Below are positions 22,626 through 31,946 of a stretch of DNA of 32,181 bases, piece after piece (position 1 is the stretch's first letter; the number at the start of each line of letters is the position of its first letter). The stretch lies in assembly GCA_017442785.1 (NCBI GenBank), contig JAFRZB010000024.1, forward strand, positions 1 to 32,181. The letters are read 5' to 3'. A program made the translations under genes and the position numbers. The DNA is from Bacillota bacterium (lineage in GTDB: Bacteria; Bacillota; Clostridia; Peptostreptococcales; Anaerovoracaceae). The notes beneath the pieces are model-generated. The model saw only the letters and a program-made list of their open reading frames with translations. It searched no databases and was not told the origin of the DNA.

Positions 22626-22640
22626 TAAGGAGGAAGATCA

Positions 22641-23372
22641 ATGGACGGAAAGATGACATGGACAAGCGTCATAACCCCGAGCATGTGCGATGCTTCGGGA
22701 AGGCTCGGCGTGCCCAACTCCTTTGACCTGTTCATGGACATGGCAAGCCTGGATTCCGACAGGATAGGGAACGGCGTAAGGCATCTTCTTCCGAAGGGCC
22801 GGTTCTGGGTAACGACAAAGACTGTCATAAGATTCCATAAAAGGCCGCAGATAATGGACAGGGTGGAGCTCTCCACCTGGCCGGAGGGCGTAGAAGGCAT
22901 AAAGGGCCTTAAGGGCAACAGAGACTATCTGGTGCGCTCTTTAAACGGGGAGGTCCTGCTGGACGGCAAGACCGAATGGACCATGCTGGACAAAAACGCC
23001 AACAACTACGTAGACCTCCACACGGTATATCCGGAGGACTTTGAGTTCTGCGAAGAACAGGCTTGTCCGCAGAGCTATTTCAAGATAAAGGACGATTTTA
23101 CCGAGGCTCCGTTCGCGTCTTACAAGGTGCAGGCGCTTGATACGGATTTCGTTGGCCACATGAACAACGTGGCATATGTCAGGGCTTTCGCCGACTGCTT
23201 CTCTTCGGAGGAGTGGAACAGGATGGATATAAAGGAATTGGAGATCCATTTCAGAAGACCGTGCTTTGAAGGAGACGTTCTGGACTTTTCAAGGCGTCCC
23301 GGACAGGACGGTTATACAGAGGTGCGCGCAAGCGTGGACGGCGCCACCAAGGTAATTCTCAGGTACAGGTAA
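22641..23372 (+). CDS. Acyl-ACP thioesterase
   Basis: 243 residues in the double hot-dog layout of bacterial FatA/FatB-like thioesterases. The first domain holds CDASGRLGVPNSFDLFMDMAS and a KTVIRFHKRP strand; the second begins near residue 155 with the conserved LDTDFVGHMNNVAYVR, where the Asn and His of the active site are expected. It releases fatty acids from acyl carrier protein. It has a good ribosome site (AAGGAGG at 22627-22633) and follows the choline kinase by 15 bases, so it belongs to the same transcription unit. A role in supplying or trimming acyl chains of a membrane anchor is possible but not shown. Confidence 0.9.
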   Translation: MDGKMTWTSVITPSMCDASGRLGVPNSFDLFMDMASLDSDRIGNGVRHLLPKGRFWVTTKTVIRFHKRPQIMDRVELSTWPEGVEGIKGLKGNRDYLVRSLNGEVLLDGKTEWTMLDKNANNYVDLHTVYPEDFEFCEEQACPQSYFKIKDDFTEAPFASYKVQALDTDFVGHMNNVAYVRAFADCFSSEEWNRMDIKELEIHFRRPCFEGDVLDFSRRPGQDGYTEVRASVDGATKVILRYR

Positions 23373-23385
23373 AGGAGACAGAGCC

Positions 23386-24018
23386 ATGAGAAGAAAGGAT
23401 CTTGAGGTAAAGGGAAAAGAGAACATAGAATCCATTATAGTCAGATGCAAGAGCCTGAGGCTGGGGATGATAGAGAGCGGCAAGCCCTACGTCCTGCCCT
23501 TCGTATTCGGGTATAAATGGGACGATTCCGGACTTAAGCTGTACCTGCACAGCAGCATAGTAGGAAGAAAGCGCAGCGCGCTCACAGAAGGCGCACTGGT
23601 TGCCTTTGAGATGGACCTGGACGAGGGTCTTATGGGGATGGGCCTCAATGCCAACACCTACACAAGAGCTTTTTCCGCGGTGATGGGAGAGGGCACCGTA
23701 AGCTATGCCCAGTCTCCCGAGGAGAAGATATCCTTCTTCAACTACATAATGAAACACCAGACCGGCAGAGAAGGGTTCAGCTTCAACTCTGCCTATCTGG
23801 CGGTAACAAGGGTATTCGTTATAAATGTCGATATGGACACTCTTTCTGCTTCCATGAAGGAGCTGGATACGAACCGGTATCTTCCCGAGCATTTTCCGGA
23901 GGGAGTAGCTCCTGTTCCGACAGCACCTTCGGTGCCGCTTCCGGTAAAGCCGCTTGAGATGCCGAAGTACGAGCCGGATGACAGGTTCACGGAACCAAGT
24001 GAAGACGAGTTCTACTGA
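23386..24018 (+). CDS. Pyridoxamine 5'-phosphate oxidase-like (Nim-type) flavin-binding protein
   Basis: 210 residues with the split-barrel flavin-binding fold of the NimA/PPOX group. Typical features: RCKSLRLGMIESGKPYVLPFVFGY at the start of the barrel, KLYLHSSIVGRKRSAL as the flavin phosphate-binding segment, VAFEMDLDE, YTRAFSAVMGEGTVSYAQSPEEK, and a conserved KHQTGREGFSF loop. Members reduce nitroimidazoles or bind other flavin/heme substrates; most have unknown natural substrates. A Pro-rich, acidic tail (about 168-210) follows the fold. Good ribosome site AAAGGAG. It is the last gene of the operon and converges with the CYTH gene, overlapping by seven bases. Confidence 0.82.
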   Translation: MRRKDLEVKGKENIESIIVRCKSLRLGMIESGKPYVLPFVFGYKWDDSGLKLYLHSSIVGRKRSALTEGALVAFEMDLDEGLMGMGLNANTYTRAFSAVMGEGTVSYAQSPEEKISFFNYIMKHQTGREGFSFNSAYLAVTRVFVINVDMDTLSASMKELDTNRYLPEHFPEGVAPVPTAPSVPLPVKPLEMPKYEPDDRFTEPSEDEFY

Positions 24019-24653
24019 TCGTCCCTGGAAAGACCGAGCAGGCTGAGGCCTCTTGAGTATTTAGATCTGGGCTGGAGCAGCAGGCCGTGCCTTTCGGATA
24101 CCACCTCTCCCAGCTCCAGTACTGCAAGCGGATCAGGCCCCGCGTAGTGTTCAAGCTCCATCTCAAGTATGGGGCAGCACCCGCGCGGGGTTATTATTTT
24201 GCCTCTGTCGAGGGCAAGCTCTATGATGTTGCGCTCGAAGGTGAGCCTCTTGCGCGTTCTGTCGAACTGCATTATGACCATTGGCTGCAGAGGTGATGCA
24301 TCCGTTATGCTCTTAAGAGCCGTGCCTATGGGCGTTTGCTCGAACAGAGCCGCATCCGGAGCATCGGAAGCGTGTTCTATTGCTACCGGGATGTTGATCT
24401 CCTCTCTTCTGTGGACCGCTCCGCGCACGGATCCTCCCCACTTGGCGGTAACGAATGCCGTTGCGCCTTCGGAGCGCACTCTGAGCGTTATATCCTGCTT
24501 TCTTAGGTCTCCGTCCGCAGTGTCATAGTAGATCGCCCTCATGGGAACAGTCTCTGCCTCTTCTCCCTCGGAGCACCTTATGATATCTTCATCTTCGAGT
24601 ATCTTTTCGAGCTCCGCCTCGTTTGGGAGCTCGTATTTTACTTCTATCTCCAT
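24012..24653 (-). CDS. CYTH-domain protein (probable inorganic triphosphatase)
   Basis: 213 residues. The N-terminus MEIEVKYEL carries the ExExK motif of the CYTH (triphosphate tunnel metalloenzyme) superfamily. Further charged strands fit the tunnel: YYDTADGDL, ITLRVRSEG, VTAKWGG, REEINIP, FDRTRKRLTFE, ELALDRGKI, LEMELEHY. Members hydrolyse triphosphate or make thiamine triphosphate or cAMP; small bacterial ones without a CHAD domain are most often triphosphatases. Start ATG 24653 is preceded by GGAGG (24659-24663); a frame open back to 24686 would include the promoter region. It ends in YSRGLSLLGL, a tail found in many Clostridia homologues as far as I recall. Confidence 0.85.
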   Translation of the reverse strand: MEIEVKYELPNEAELEKILEDEDIIRCSEGEEAETVPMRAIYYDTADGDLRKQDITLRVRSEGATAFVTAKWGGSVRGAVHRREEINIPVAIEHASDAPDAALFEQTPIGTALKSITDASPLQPMVIMQFDRTRKRLTFERNIIELALDRGKIITPRGCCPILEMELEHYAGPDPLAVLELGEVVSERHGLLLQPRSKYSRGLSLLGLSRDDQ

Positions 24654-24676
24654 GCTTTCCTCCGTAAAACCAGAGC

Positions 24677-24705
24677 ATATTAGCATGCCCGGAGCGTTAT
24701 TGCAA
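24677..24705 (-). promoter_or_regulatory. Predicted promoter of the CYTH gene
   Basis: Minus strand: -35 TTGCAA (24700-24705), 17-base spacer, -10 TAATAT (24677-24682) preceded by TGC, an extended -10. It lies about 25 bases before the start codon in the divergent gap shared with trigger factor. Confidence 0.5.
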
Positions 24706-24747
24706 GAGAAACATTCCGCAAAAGGACGTCATGCGTGCATATTTTCG

Positions 24748-24776
24748 TTGTTTTACACTTGATTGTATGATATAAT
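24748..24776 (+). promoter_or_regulatory. Predicted promoter of trigger factor
   Basis: -10 TATAAT (24771-24776) preceded by TGA, an extended -10, with a weak -35 TTGTTT (24748-24753) at 17 bases. About 40 bases before the start codon. I see no CIRCE or CtsR-like operator here. Confidence 0.6.
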
Positions 24777-24816
24777 CCAAACTTGCCTATTTAGCTAATT
24801 TTTCAGGAGGATATCA

Positions 24817-26250
24817 ATGACAGCTTCATATGTCGGAAAAGAAAACAACACAGTAAAGTTCACGATGGAGTTCACCGCGGAAGAATTCGAGGCAGCGATC
24901 CAGCAGACTTATCTTAAGCAGCGCGGAAGGATCCAGGTCCCCGGCTTCAGAAAGGGCAAGGCTCCCAGAAAGATCATCGAGACCAGATACGGATCCGGTA
25001 TATTCTTCGATGATGCAATAGATCAGCTGCTCCAGGAGAACTATCCCAAGGCTCTGGACGAGCTCAAGATAGATCCCATAGCCAGACCGAAGATAGATTT
25101 TGACGGCGATGAGAAGATAGAGCAGGGCAAGGGCTTCAAGGTCGTAGTAGAGGCAGAAGTCGCTCCCGAAGTAGACGTTAAGGACTACAAGGGCGTAAAG
25201 GCCGAAAGAGAGCTCAAAAAGGTAGCAGACAATGCCGTGGAAGACAGGCTCGCAACTCTTCAGAAGAGGAACTCCCGCATGATCGAGTCCGAAGAACCCG
25301 CAAACTGGGACGATACAGTCGTTCTGGACTATAAGGGATTCATAGGCGACGAGCAGTTCGAGGGCGGCACCGCGGAGGATCATTCCCTGGTGCTCGGTTC
25401 CAACGCCTTCATCCCCGGATTTGAGGCTCAGCTCATCGGCGCCAAGAAGGGCGAGGAAAAGGATGTTGTCGTTACATTCCCCGAAGAGTATCACGCTGAG
25501 AACCTTGCAGGCAAGGAAGCGGTCTTCAAGTGCACCATAAAGGACGTCAAGAAGGAAGAGCTTCCGGTCATCGATGACGATTTCGCCAAGGAAGTAAGCG
25601 AGTTCGATACCCTTGAAGAGCTCAAGGCAGACATCTTAAAGAAGGCTCAGGAGCAGGTAGACAAGGAGAACGAGTCCGCGGGCAAGGAAGCTGCTCTGGC
25701 AAAGCTCTGCGAGCTCAATCCCGTTGACATACCGGAAGCCATGGTAAACGACGAAGTCGAAGCCATGTTCGATCAGTTCTCCCAGCAGATGATGTCTCAG
25801 GGCATCAACGTGGATATGTACTGCAAGTACATGAACACCACTCCGGAGGAGATGAAGAAGAGCTTCGAGGAGGACGCAAAGAAGAGAGTCCACACCAGAC
25901 TTGTTGTAGAGGCTGTTGCGGCCAAGGAGAACATGACCGTTACCGCGGAGGAGATCGAGAAGGAGATCGAGGACCTCGCAGCTCAGTACGGTATGGAGAA
26001 GGACAGGGTAAAGGAGCTCCTCGGAAGCACCAACGGAATAGAAAAGGACCTCCTGCGCAGCAAGGCAGTAGACTTCATCTACGAGAACGCCAAGCTGACA
26101 GAGCCTAAGAAGGAAAAGAAGGCCCCGGCAAAGAAGGCAGCCAAGAAGACCGAAGAGGGCAAGGAAGAAGCCCCTGCGGAAGAGGCCGAAAAGCCCAAGA
26201 AGACGGCTAAGAAGACCACAAAGAAGGCTACTGAAAATACTGAGGAGTAG
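24817..26250 (+). CDS. tig: Trigger factor, ribosome-associated chaperone
   Basis: 477 residues. N-terminal ribosome-binding domain with the signature VPGFRKGKAPRKII (about 42-55); central FKBP-type prolyl isomerase domain (about 165-250) with DDTVVLDYKGFIGDEQFEGG and FIPGFEAQLIGAKKGE; helical C-terminal chaperone arms (about 255-430). It binds nascent chains at the ribosome exit. The last 45 residues are an unusual Lys/Ala/Glu/Pro-rich, histone-H1-like tail (AKKAAKK, KKTAKKTTKKATE) beyond the normal end of the family. Start ATG follows CAGGAGG. A hairpin after the stop partly separates it from clpP. Confidence 0.97.
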   Translation: MTASYVGKENNTVKFTMEFTAEEFEAAIQQTYLKQRGRIQVPGFRKGKAPRKIIETRYGSGIFFDDAIDQLLQENYPKALDELKIDPIARPKIDFDGDEKIEQGKGFKVVVEAEVAPEVDVKDYKGVKAERELKKVADNAVEDRLATLQKRNSRMIESEEPANWDDTVVLDYKGFIGDEQFEGGTAEDHSLVLGSNAFIPGFEAQLIGAKKGEEKDVVVTFPEEYHAENLAGKEAVFKCTIKDVKKEELPVIDDDFAKEVSEFDTLEELKADILKKAQEQVDKENESAGKEAALAKLCELNPVDIPEAMVNDEVEAMFDQFSQQMMSQGINVDMYCKYMNTTPEEMKKSFEEDAKKRVHTRLVVEAVAAKENMTVTAEEIEKEIEDLAAQYGMEKDRVKELLGSTNGIEKDLLRSKAVDFIYENAKLTEPKKEKKAPAKKAAKKTEEGKEEAPAEEAEKPKKTAKKTTKKATENTEE

Positions 26251-26274
26251 TCCTCGGCGGCTAAGCACTTAACG

Positions 26275-26306
26275 GCGGGGCTCCAAAAAGCCCCGCTTAT
26301 TGTTCT
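26275..26306 (+). terminator. Terminator or attenuator between tig and clpP
   Basis: Stem GCGGGGCT (26275-26282) with AGCCCCGC (26289-26296), loop CCAAAA, then TTATTGTTCT. The T-tract is imperfect, and no clear promoter is visible before clpP, so partial read-through is likely. Confidence 0.7.
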
Positions 26307-26319
26307 ATAAGGAGACGAC

Positions 26320-26904
26320 ATGGCCAGTTTGATACCGATGGTAGTTGAGCAGACCTCCAAGGGAGAGCGCTCTTACGACATATACTCAAGACTTTTAAAG
26401 GACAGAATAGTTTTTATCGACGGTGAGATAGACGATCAGCTCGCCAGCCTTGTGGTTGCGCAGCTGCTCTTCCTTGAGTCTGAAGATCCCGACAAGGATA
26501 TCAACATCTATATAAACAGCCCCGGCGGACAGATCACAGCCGGCATGGCCATCTACGACACCATGAACTACATTAAGCCGGACATATGCACCATATGCAT
26601 GGGCATGGCGGCTTCCATGGCGGCGTTCCTGCTCTCCTCCGGGACCAAGGGCAAGAGGTATGCTCTTCCCAACGCTGAGGTCATGATACATCAGCCGCTC
26701 GGAGGCACTCAGGGACAGGCTTCGGACATCAAGATTGCGTCCGACCACATAATAAAGATCAAGAACAAGCTCAACAGGATACTTGCGGAAAACACCGGAA
26801 AGCCACTTAAGACTGTTGAGAAGGATACCGACAGAGATAATTACCTCGATGCCGATGAGGCCCTCGCTTACGGGATCATCGACAAGATCGTGGAGAAGAG
26901 ATAA
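26320..26904 (+). CDS. clpP: ATP-dependent Clp protease proteolytic subunit
   Basis: 194 residues, the normal length of ClpP. Catalytic triad: Ser99 in [13 protein letters not shown], His124 in MIHQPLGG, and Asp173 in the [14 protein letters not shown] stretch. The strand [20 protein letters not shown] is also diagnostic. It forms the tetradecameric barrel that works with ClpX, encoded next (TAATG, one-base overlap). Start ATG has AAGGAG five bases upstream. Confidence 0.99.
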   Translation: MASLIPMVVEQTSKGERSYDIYSRLLKDRIVFIDGEIDDQLASLVVAQLLFLESEDPDKDINIYINSPGGQITAGMAIYDTMNYIKPDICTICMGMAASMAAFLLSSGTKGKRYALPNAEVMIHQPLGGTQGQASDIKIASDHIIKIKNKLNRILAENTGKPLKTVEKDTDRDNYLDADEALAYGIIDKIVEKR

Positions 26905-28145
26905 TGGCAAAGACATTTGACGATAAAAAAGAGATATACTGCGCGTTCTGCGGACGTCCCCAGAGCCAGGTAAGGCGCCTTATTACAGGCCCCGACGCCT
27001 ATATCTGCGACGACTGCATAGAGCTGTGCCACAGGATACTCCAGGAGGAGGCCGAAGCGGCCCAGAAGGAAGAAGCCCACGCTCAGGGCGTCATAAGCCT
27101 TCCCAAGCCCGCGGAGATAGCCGCAAAGCTCTCTGAGTACGTTATAGGGCAGGATAAGGCCAAGAAGGCCCTCGCAGTTGCGGTATACAATCACTACAAG
27201 CGCATCCTGGCCGCAGAGTCCGGGGATGACAACGACGTTGAGCTCCAGAAGTCCAATATCATAATGATAGGACCCACCGGCTCCGGAAAGACTCTTCTGG
27301 CTCAGACCCTTGCAAAGATACTGGACGTTCCGTTTGCGATAGCAGACGCCACCGCTCTTACGGAGGCCGGCTACGTGGGTGAGGACGTGGAGAACATACT
27401 CCTTAAGCTTATTGTAGCCGCGGACTACGACCTCGAGCGCGCACAGCGCGGCATAATCTACGTGGATGAGATCGACAAGCTCGCAAGGAAGACGGACAAC
27501 CCCTCCATAACAAGAGACGTATCCGGCGAAGGCGTTCAGCAGGCGCTGCTCAAGATACTTGAGGGCACCGTTGCCAACGTTCCCCCTCAGGGCGGAAGGA
27601 AGCACCCTCAGCAGGAGTTCATACAGTTTGATACTACAAACGTCCTGTTCATCTGCGGCGGCATGTTCGACGGCCTGGACAAGATAATCCAGAGGCGCAT
27701 AGGCGAGAAGACCATAGGTTTCAACTCGGACATCGTCTCCACTAAGAACATGGATCCGCACATACTGGACCACATACAGGCCGAGGACCTCTTAAGGTAC
27801 GGCCTGATACCTGAGTTCATAGGAAGGCTCCCCGTGATAGCCACTCTCGATGAGCTCTCCATAGACGCTCTGATAGACATCATCACAAAGCCCAGGAACG
27901 CCATAGTAAAGCAGTACAAGAAGCTGTTCGACATGGACGGAGTGGAGCTGGAGGTTACTGACGACGCCATAAGGAGAGTGGCGGAAAAGGCCCTTGAGCG
28001 CAAGACAGGCGCCAGAGGCTTAAGAGCCATACTTGAGACGGTAATGACTGACACCATGTTCGAGATACCTTCAAGGCCTGACATCAAGAAGGTAGTCATA
28101 ACCGCTGAGACCATAGACGGAGGAAAGGCTGAATGGCAGAAATAA
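26904..28145 (+). CDS. clpX: ATP-dependent Clp protease ATP-binding subunit ClpX
   Basis: 413 residues. Zinc-binding N-terminal domain with C13, C16, C35 and C38; AAA+ core with Walker A GPTGSGKT (123-130), pore loop GYVGED (156-161), Walker B IIYVDEID (184-191), [10 protein letters not shown], and the IGF loop (TIGFNSD) that docks onto ClpP. Unfolds substrates and feeds them to ClpP. Its start overlaps the clpP stop by one base and its end overlaps lon by 13 bases, so the three proteases are translated in a coupled manner. Confidence 0.99.
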   Translation: MAKTFDDKKEIYCAFCGRPQSQVRRLITGPDAYICDDCIELCHRILQEEAEAAQKEEAHAQGVISLPKPAEIAAKLSEYVIGQDKAKKALAVAVYNHYKRILAAESGDDNDVELQKSNIIMIGPTGSGKTLLAQTLAKILDVPFAIADATALTEAGYVGEDVENILLKLIVAADYDLERAQRGIIYVDEIDKLARKTDNPSITRDVSGEGVQQALLKILEGTVANVPPQGGRKHPQQEFIQFDTTNVLFICGGMFDGLDKIIQRRIGEKTIGFNSDIVSTKNMDPHILDHIQAEDLLRYGLIPEFIGRLPVIATLDELSIDALIDIITKPRNAIVKQYKKLFDMDGVELEVTDDAIRRVAEKALERKTGARGLRAILETVMTDTMFEIPSRPDIKKVVITAETIDGGKAEWQK

Positions 28146-30436
28146 TCCCTCTCATACCTTTAAGGGGGCTTACTGTTTTCCCGAATCTCGTGCTGCATTT
28201 CGACATCGGAAGAGAAAGATCCATCGTTGCGCTCGAACGCGCCATGATGATGAACCAGACGGTGTTCCTTGCAACGCAGAAGGACGCGGGGATAGAGCTT
28301 CCTACAATTAAAGAGATATACGGCGTAGGTACCGTCGCCAAGGTGAAGCAGATGCTCAAGCTTCCGGATGGCAACATGCGCGTGCTCGTAGACGGGCAGT
28401 ACAGGGGAAAGATCACCAGCGTGATCTCCGACTCCCCGTATTTTCTAGTGAACGTTACCGAGCTCGAGGAGCCTGAGACAGAGATAACTGCGGACATCGT
28501 GGCTCTTGAGAGGGCGGCTAAGACGCTCTTCGACGAATTCCAGTCCTTAAGCCCGCGCGCTCCTCAGGATAAGAAGTCCGGGCTGGACGACATAAGCGAC
28601 CCCGGGCGTCTTGCGGACATGATAGCTGCAGCGATAAACCTCAAGACCGTCGATGCACAGAAGATACTTGCCACCATAGACCCCGCCAGAAGGCTAAGCA
28701 GGGTGGTAAAGCTGCTCACCAGGGAGACCGAGATACTCAAGCTGGAGGACAAGATCAGCAGCAAGGTTAAGACCTCCATGAGCAAGTCCCAGAAGGAATA
28801 CTACCTAAGGGAACAGCTCAGGGCCATACAGGAGGAGCTCGGCGGAGGAGACGATCCTTCCGGCGAGGCCGATGCCTGGAGGAAGAAGCTCAAGAAGCTC
28901 AAGCTGGATCCCGTAGTCACCAAGAAGGTGGAGAAGGAGATAGACCAGTTCTCCAAGCTGCCGGGAAGCTCTCCTGAGGCAGGAGTAATAAGGTCCTATG
29001 TGGAGAACATACTTGATCTTCCGTGGAACACCGCGGACAAGACAGAGCTCGACATATCCAAAGCCCAGCAGATACTGGACGAGGACCACTACGGCATGGA
29101 TAAGGTAAAGGACAGGATACTTGAGTATCTGGCAGTCCAGACGCTCGCCAAGAGCAACAAGGCTCCGATACTCTGCCTCGTAGGTCCTCCGGGAGTAGGA
29201 AAGACTTCAATAGCAAGGTCCGTCGCAAGGGCTACCGGAAGGAAGTTCGTGCACATGTCTTTGGGCGGAGTAAGGGACGAGGCCGAGATACGCGGCCACA
29301 GAAGGACCTACATAGGAGCCATCCCCGGGCGCATAATGACGCTCCTTAAGGAGTGCGGCACCAAGAATCCGGTGTTCCTCTTCGATGAAGTGGATAAGAT
29401 AGGCGCGGACTTCAGGGGAGACCCTGCTTCCGCTCTTCTGGAGGTCCTGGACCCCGAGCAGAACAAGGAGTTCGTGGATCACTTCCTGGAAGTTCCCTTC
29501 GACCTTTCCGGAGTGCTGTTCATAACTACGGCAAACGGCACCGATACCATCCCTAGACCCCTTCTGGACAGGATGGAGGTCCTGGAGCTCTCCGGCTACA
29601 CGCTCGAGGAGAAGTTCAACATAGCGAAGAAGTACCTTATTCCCAAGCAGCTTAAGGCCAACGGCCTTACGTCCAGGAACATAATGTTCCGCAAGGGCGC
29701 CATCCTGGACATCATAAACTACTACACCAGGGAGTCCGGTGTAAGAGGCCTTGAGAAGAACATAGGCAGCGTCTGCAGGAAGGTCGCCAGGGGAGTAGTC
29801 TCCGGAGAGACCGAAAAGCACACCATATCTTCTAATAATATTGAGGAGTATCTCGGAAAGAAGAAGTATCACTACGACAAGCTTCTCGGAAAGAACGAGG
29901 TGGGCGTGGCCACAGGCCTTGCCTGGACCATAGTCGGCGGAGAGACGCTCTTCATAGAGACCGCTGTCCTTGATGGCGGCGGAAAGCTCTCCCTTACCGG
30001 TCAGCTGGGAGACGTTATGCAGGAGTCCGCAAGGGCAGGCATCAGCTATATAAGGGCAAACGCCAAAAAGCTCAAGATAAACGAGGACTTCTACAAGGAA
30101 AAGGACATACACATCCACATCCCCGAGGGCGCCGTTCCTAAGGACGGTCCTTCCGCTGGAGTCACCATGTGCATATCCGTTATCTCCGCGCTCACGGGAC
30201 GCCCGGTAAGAAAGGACGTTGCCATGACAGGAGAGATAACCTTAAGGGGAAACATTCTCGCCGTAGGCGGAATAAAGGAAAAGGTCCTTGCCGCGCACCG
30301 CATGGGCATCAGAAAGGTGCTCCTGCCGCAGGAGTGCAAGGCGGATCTTGAGGAGATCCCGCAGACCGTAAGGGACAGCATGGAGTTCGTCCTCATAAAC
30401 AAGGTGGATGACGCCATCAGAGAGGCCCTGGTATGA
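28133..30436 (+). CDS. lon: ATP-dependent protease Lon (LonA type)
   Basis: 767 residues. N-terminal LON substrate domain starting [18 protein letters not shown]+ domain with Walker [10 protein letters not shown] and Walker [13 protein letters not shown]-terminal protease domain with the Ser-Lys dyad, Ser674 in [11 protein letters not shown] and Lys717 in [12 protein letters not shown], at the 43-residue spacing known from E. coli Lon. The long inter-domain coiled coil ([20 protein letters not shown]) is intact. Overlaps clpX by 13 bases and engB by four (ATGA). Confidence 0.99.
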   Translation: MAEIIPLIPLRGLTVFPNLVLHFDIGRERSIVALERAMMMNQTVFLATQKDAGIELPTIKEIYGVGTVAKVKQMLKLPDGNMRVLVDGQYRGKITSVISDSPYFLVNVTELEEPETEITADIVALERAAKTLFDEFQSLSPRAPQDKKSGLDDISDPGRLADMIAAAINLKTVDAQKILATIDPARRLSRVVKLLTRETEILKLEDKISSKVKTSMSKSQKEYYLREQLRAIQEELGGGDDPSGEADAWRKKLKKLKLDPVVTKKVEKEIDQFSKLPGSSPEAGVIRSYVENILDLPWNTADKTELDISKAQQILDEDHYGMDKVKDRILEYLAVQTLAKSNKAPILCLVGPPGVGKTSIARSVARATGRKFVHMSLGGVRDEAEIRGHRRTYIGAIPGRIMTLLKECGTKNPVFLFDEVDKIGADFRGDPASALLEVLDPEQNKEFVDHFLEVPFDLSGVLFITTANGTDTIPRPLLDRMEVLELSGYTLEEKFNIAKKYLIPKQLKANGLTSRNIMFRKGAILDIINYYTRESGVRGLEKNIGSVCRKVARGVVSGETEKHTISSNNIEEYLGKKKYHYDKLLGKNEVGVATGLAWTIVGGETLFIETAVLDGGGKLSLTGQLGDVMQESARAGISYIRANAKKLKINEDFYKEKDIHIHIPEGAVPKDGPSAGVTMCISVISALTGRPVRKDVAMTGEITLRGNILAVGGIKEKVLAAHRMGIRKVLLPQECKADLEEIPQTVRDSMEFVLINKVDDAIREALV

Positions 30437-31020
30437 TCATCAGGAGCTCGGAGTTCATCTGCGCAGCGGTAAAGCCCTCGCAGTATCCTCCGGAAGGCCC
30501 CGCGGAGATAGCCTTCACGGGAAGGTCCAACGTGGGGAAATCTTCTCTCATCAACCTGATCCTCAACAGGCGCAAGCTGGCAAAGGTCAGCAGCACGCCC
30601 GGCAAGACCAGGACCATAAACTTCTATAGTATAAATGACGGTGAGTTCAGGCTCGTGGATCTTCCGGGTTACGGATATGCCAAGGTCTCCAAGGCGGAAA
30701 CTGCCGATTGGGGAAAGATGATGGAATCCTATCTTTCCGGAAGGGAAGGCTTAAAATGCGTGGTGCAGCTGGTGGACAGCAGGCACGAGCCCACGGCCCA
30801 GGATAAGCAGATGTACGAGTATCTGCGTTATTACGGACTGGACGGCATAGTGGCTGCCACCAAGGCGGACAAGCTGTCCGGAGGGGAGCTCGCGAGGAAT
30901 CTCGCGGCAATAAGAAGATCGCTGGATCTCGGCCCGGACGATGCGCTGATACCTGTATCCGCGCTTAAAAGGACCGGCACCGAGCAGCTGCTGGAAAAGA
31001 TCAGGGAGGCTCTGGAATGA
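30433..31020 (+). CDS. engB: Ribosome biogenesis GTP-binding protein EngB (YsxC/YihA)
   Basis: 195 residues. G1 GRSNVGKSS (30-38), G2 region SSTPGKTRTINFY, G3 DLPGYGYAKV (76-85), G4 TKADKL, and G5-like PVSALKRTG. This essential GTPase helps mature the large ribosomal subunit. The order lon-engB is widespread in Bacillota. Coupled to lon and to the next gene through ATGA overlaps. Confidence 0.97.
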   Translation: MIIRSSEFICAAVKPSQYPPEGPAEIAFTGRSNVGKSSLINLILNRRKLAKVSSTPGKTRTINFYSINDGEFRLVDLPGYGYAKVSKAETADWGKMMESYLSGREGLKCVVQLVDSRHEPTAQDKQMYEYLRYYGLDGIVAATKADKLSGGELARNLAAIRRSLDLGPDDALIPVSALKRTGTEQLLEKIREALE

Positions 31021-31361
31021 ACTTTCTAATGACCATGCTCAGAAGGATAAAAGGCATCTTCCCGATGATAAAGGACCGTAAGGTCGCCTGGTGGAAGAAG
31101 GTCATCATTATCGCTGCTCTGGTATATCTGTTCCTTCCCGTGGATGTCATTCCTCCGGTGATACCGGTGTTCGGATGGGCGGACGACATTGCGGTATGGG
31201 CCGCGATACTGTATTTCATGGGAGACGATCTCGACGCGCACATCTCCGATCCGGCGGGATACCGCACGGGCAGATATAATTACAACTCTGAGGACGTCCA
31301 CGAGGCGGACTTTACAGTAGTAGAAGAAGGGGAAGAGGAAGAAAAAGATGGTCGATCTTAA
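31017..31361 (+). CDS. DUF1232 (YkvA-like) small membrane protein
   Basis: 114 residues. The core is the DUF1232 motif: a hydrophobic segment KVIIIAALVYLFLPVDVIPP (residues 25-44) followed by GWADDIAVWAAILYF. A charged, Glu-rich tail follows (about 85-114). Members are widespread small membrane-associated proteins; a clear function is not known to me. The ATGA overlap with engB, a GGGAGG site upstream, and a 14-base overlap with hpt place it in the operon. Confidence 0.88.
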   Translation: MNFLMTMLRRIKGIFPMIKDRKVAWWKKVIIIAALVYLFLPVDVIPPVIPVFGWADDIAVWAAILYFMGDDLDAHISDPAGYRTGRYNYNSEDVHEADFTVVEEGEEEEKDGRS

Positions 31362-31884
31362 AAATGTTTCACAGGAGATACTTATCTCCAGAGAACAGCT
31401 CCAGGACAAGGTGAACGAGCTCGGAAAGAAGATCACCGAGGACTACAAGGGAGAGGAAGTTCTTCTGGTAGGCATACTCAGGGGGTCTGTGCCCTTCATG
31501 GCGGATCTTATGAGAGCCATAGACCTGGACATCACAATAGACTTCATGTCCGTATCGAGCTACGGCAGCTCCACCAAGAGCAGCGGCGTGGTAAGGATAC
31601 TCAAGGACCTTGAAACTCCTATAGAAGGAAAGAACGTAATTATAGTCGAGGACATAATAGACAGCGGTCTTACTCTCGACTACATAAAGGGTTACCTGCA
31701 GGGAAGGCACCCGAAGAGCCTGCGCATCTGCGCCATACTGGACAAGCCCTCAAGGCGCAAGGTCCAGATCAGGGCGGATTACGTGGGGTTCGAGGTGGAG
31801 GACAAGTTCATCGTAGGCTACGGTCTGGATTTCGACCAGCACTACAGGAATCTTCCGTACATTTCCTGGCTCAAGGAGCAGTAG
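31348..31884 (+). CDS. hpt: Hypoxanthine phosphoribosyltransferase
   Basis: 178 residues, full length for this purine-salvage enzyme, which converts hypoxanthine (and guanine) plus PRPP into IMP (GMP). PRPP-binding motif VIIVEDIIDSGLTL (97-110); the flexible loop SYGSSTKSSG (71-80); LRGSVPFMADL near the N-terminus; C-terminal FIVGYGLDFDQHYRNLPYI typical of Hpt. Last gene of the quality-control operon. An rRNA promoter starts about 100 bases downstream. Confidence 0.96.
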   Translation: MVDLKNVSQEILISREQLQDKVNELGKKITEDYKGEEVLLVGILRGSVPFMADLMRAIDLDITIDFMSVSSYGSSTKSSGVVRILKDLETPIEGKNVIIVEDIIDSGLTLDYIKGYLQGRHPKSLRICAILDKPSRRKVQIRADYVGFEVEDKFIVGYGLDFDQHYRNLPYISWLKEQ

Positions 31885-31916
31885 ATACGCTTATTTTCAC
31901 CTGAACTGCGCTGTTG

Positions 31917-31946
31917 TCCGAACATAAAGATCGGCTTTTTCAGATC
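31917..31946 (+). terminator. Possible weak terminator after hpt
   Basis: CCGA (31919-31922) can pair with TCGG (31932-31935), followed by CTTTTTC. Only four pairs, so it is a poor terminator; without it, read-through from hpt into the rRNA operon is possible. Confidence 0.25.

Noticed and set aside
24654-24816. CIRCE or CtsR heat-shock operator before tig
   Set aside because: Neither the TTAGCACTC/GAGTGCTAA repeat nor a CtsR-type tandem heptamer is present in this gap or before clpP.
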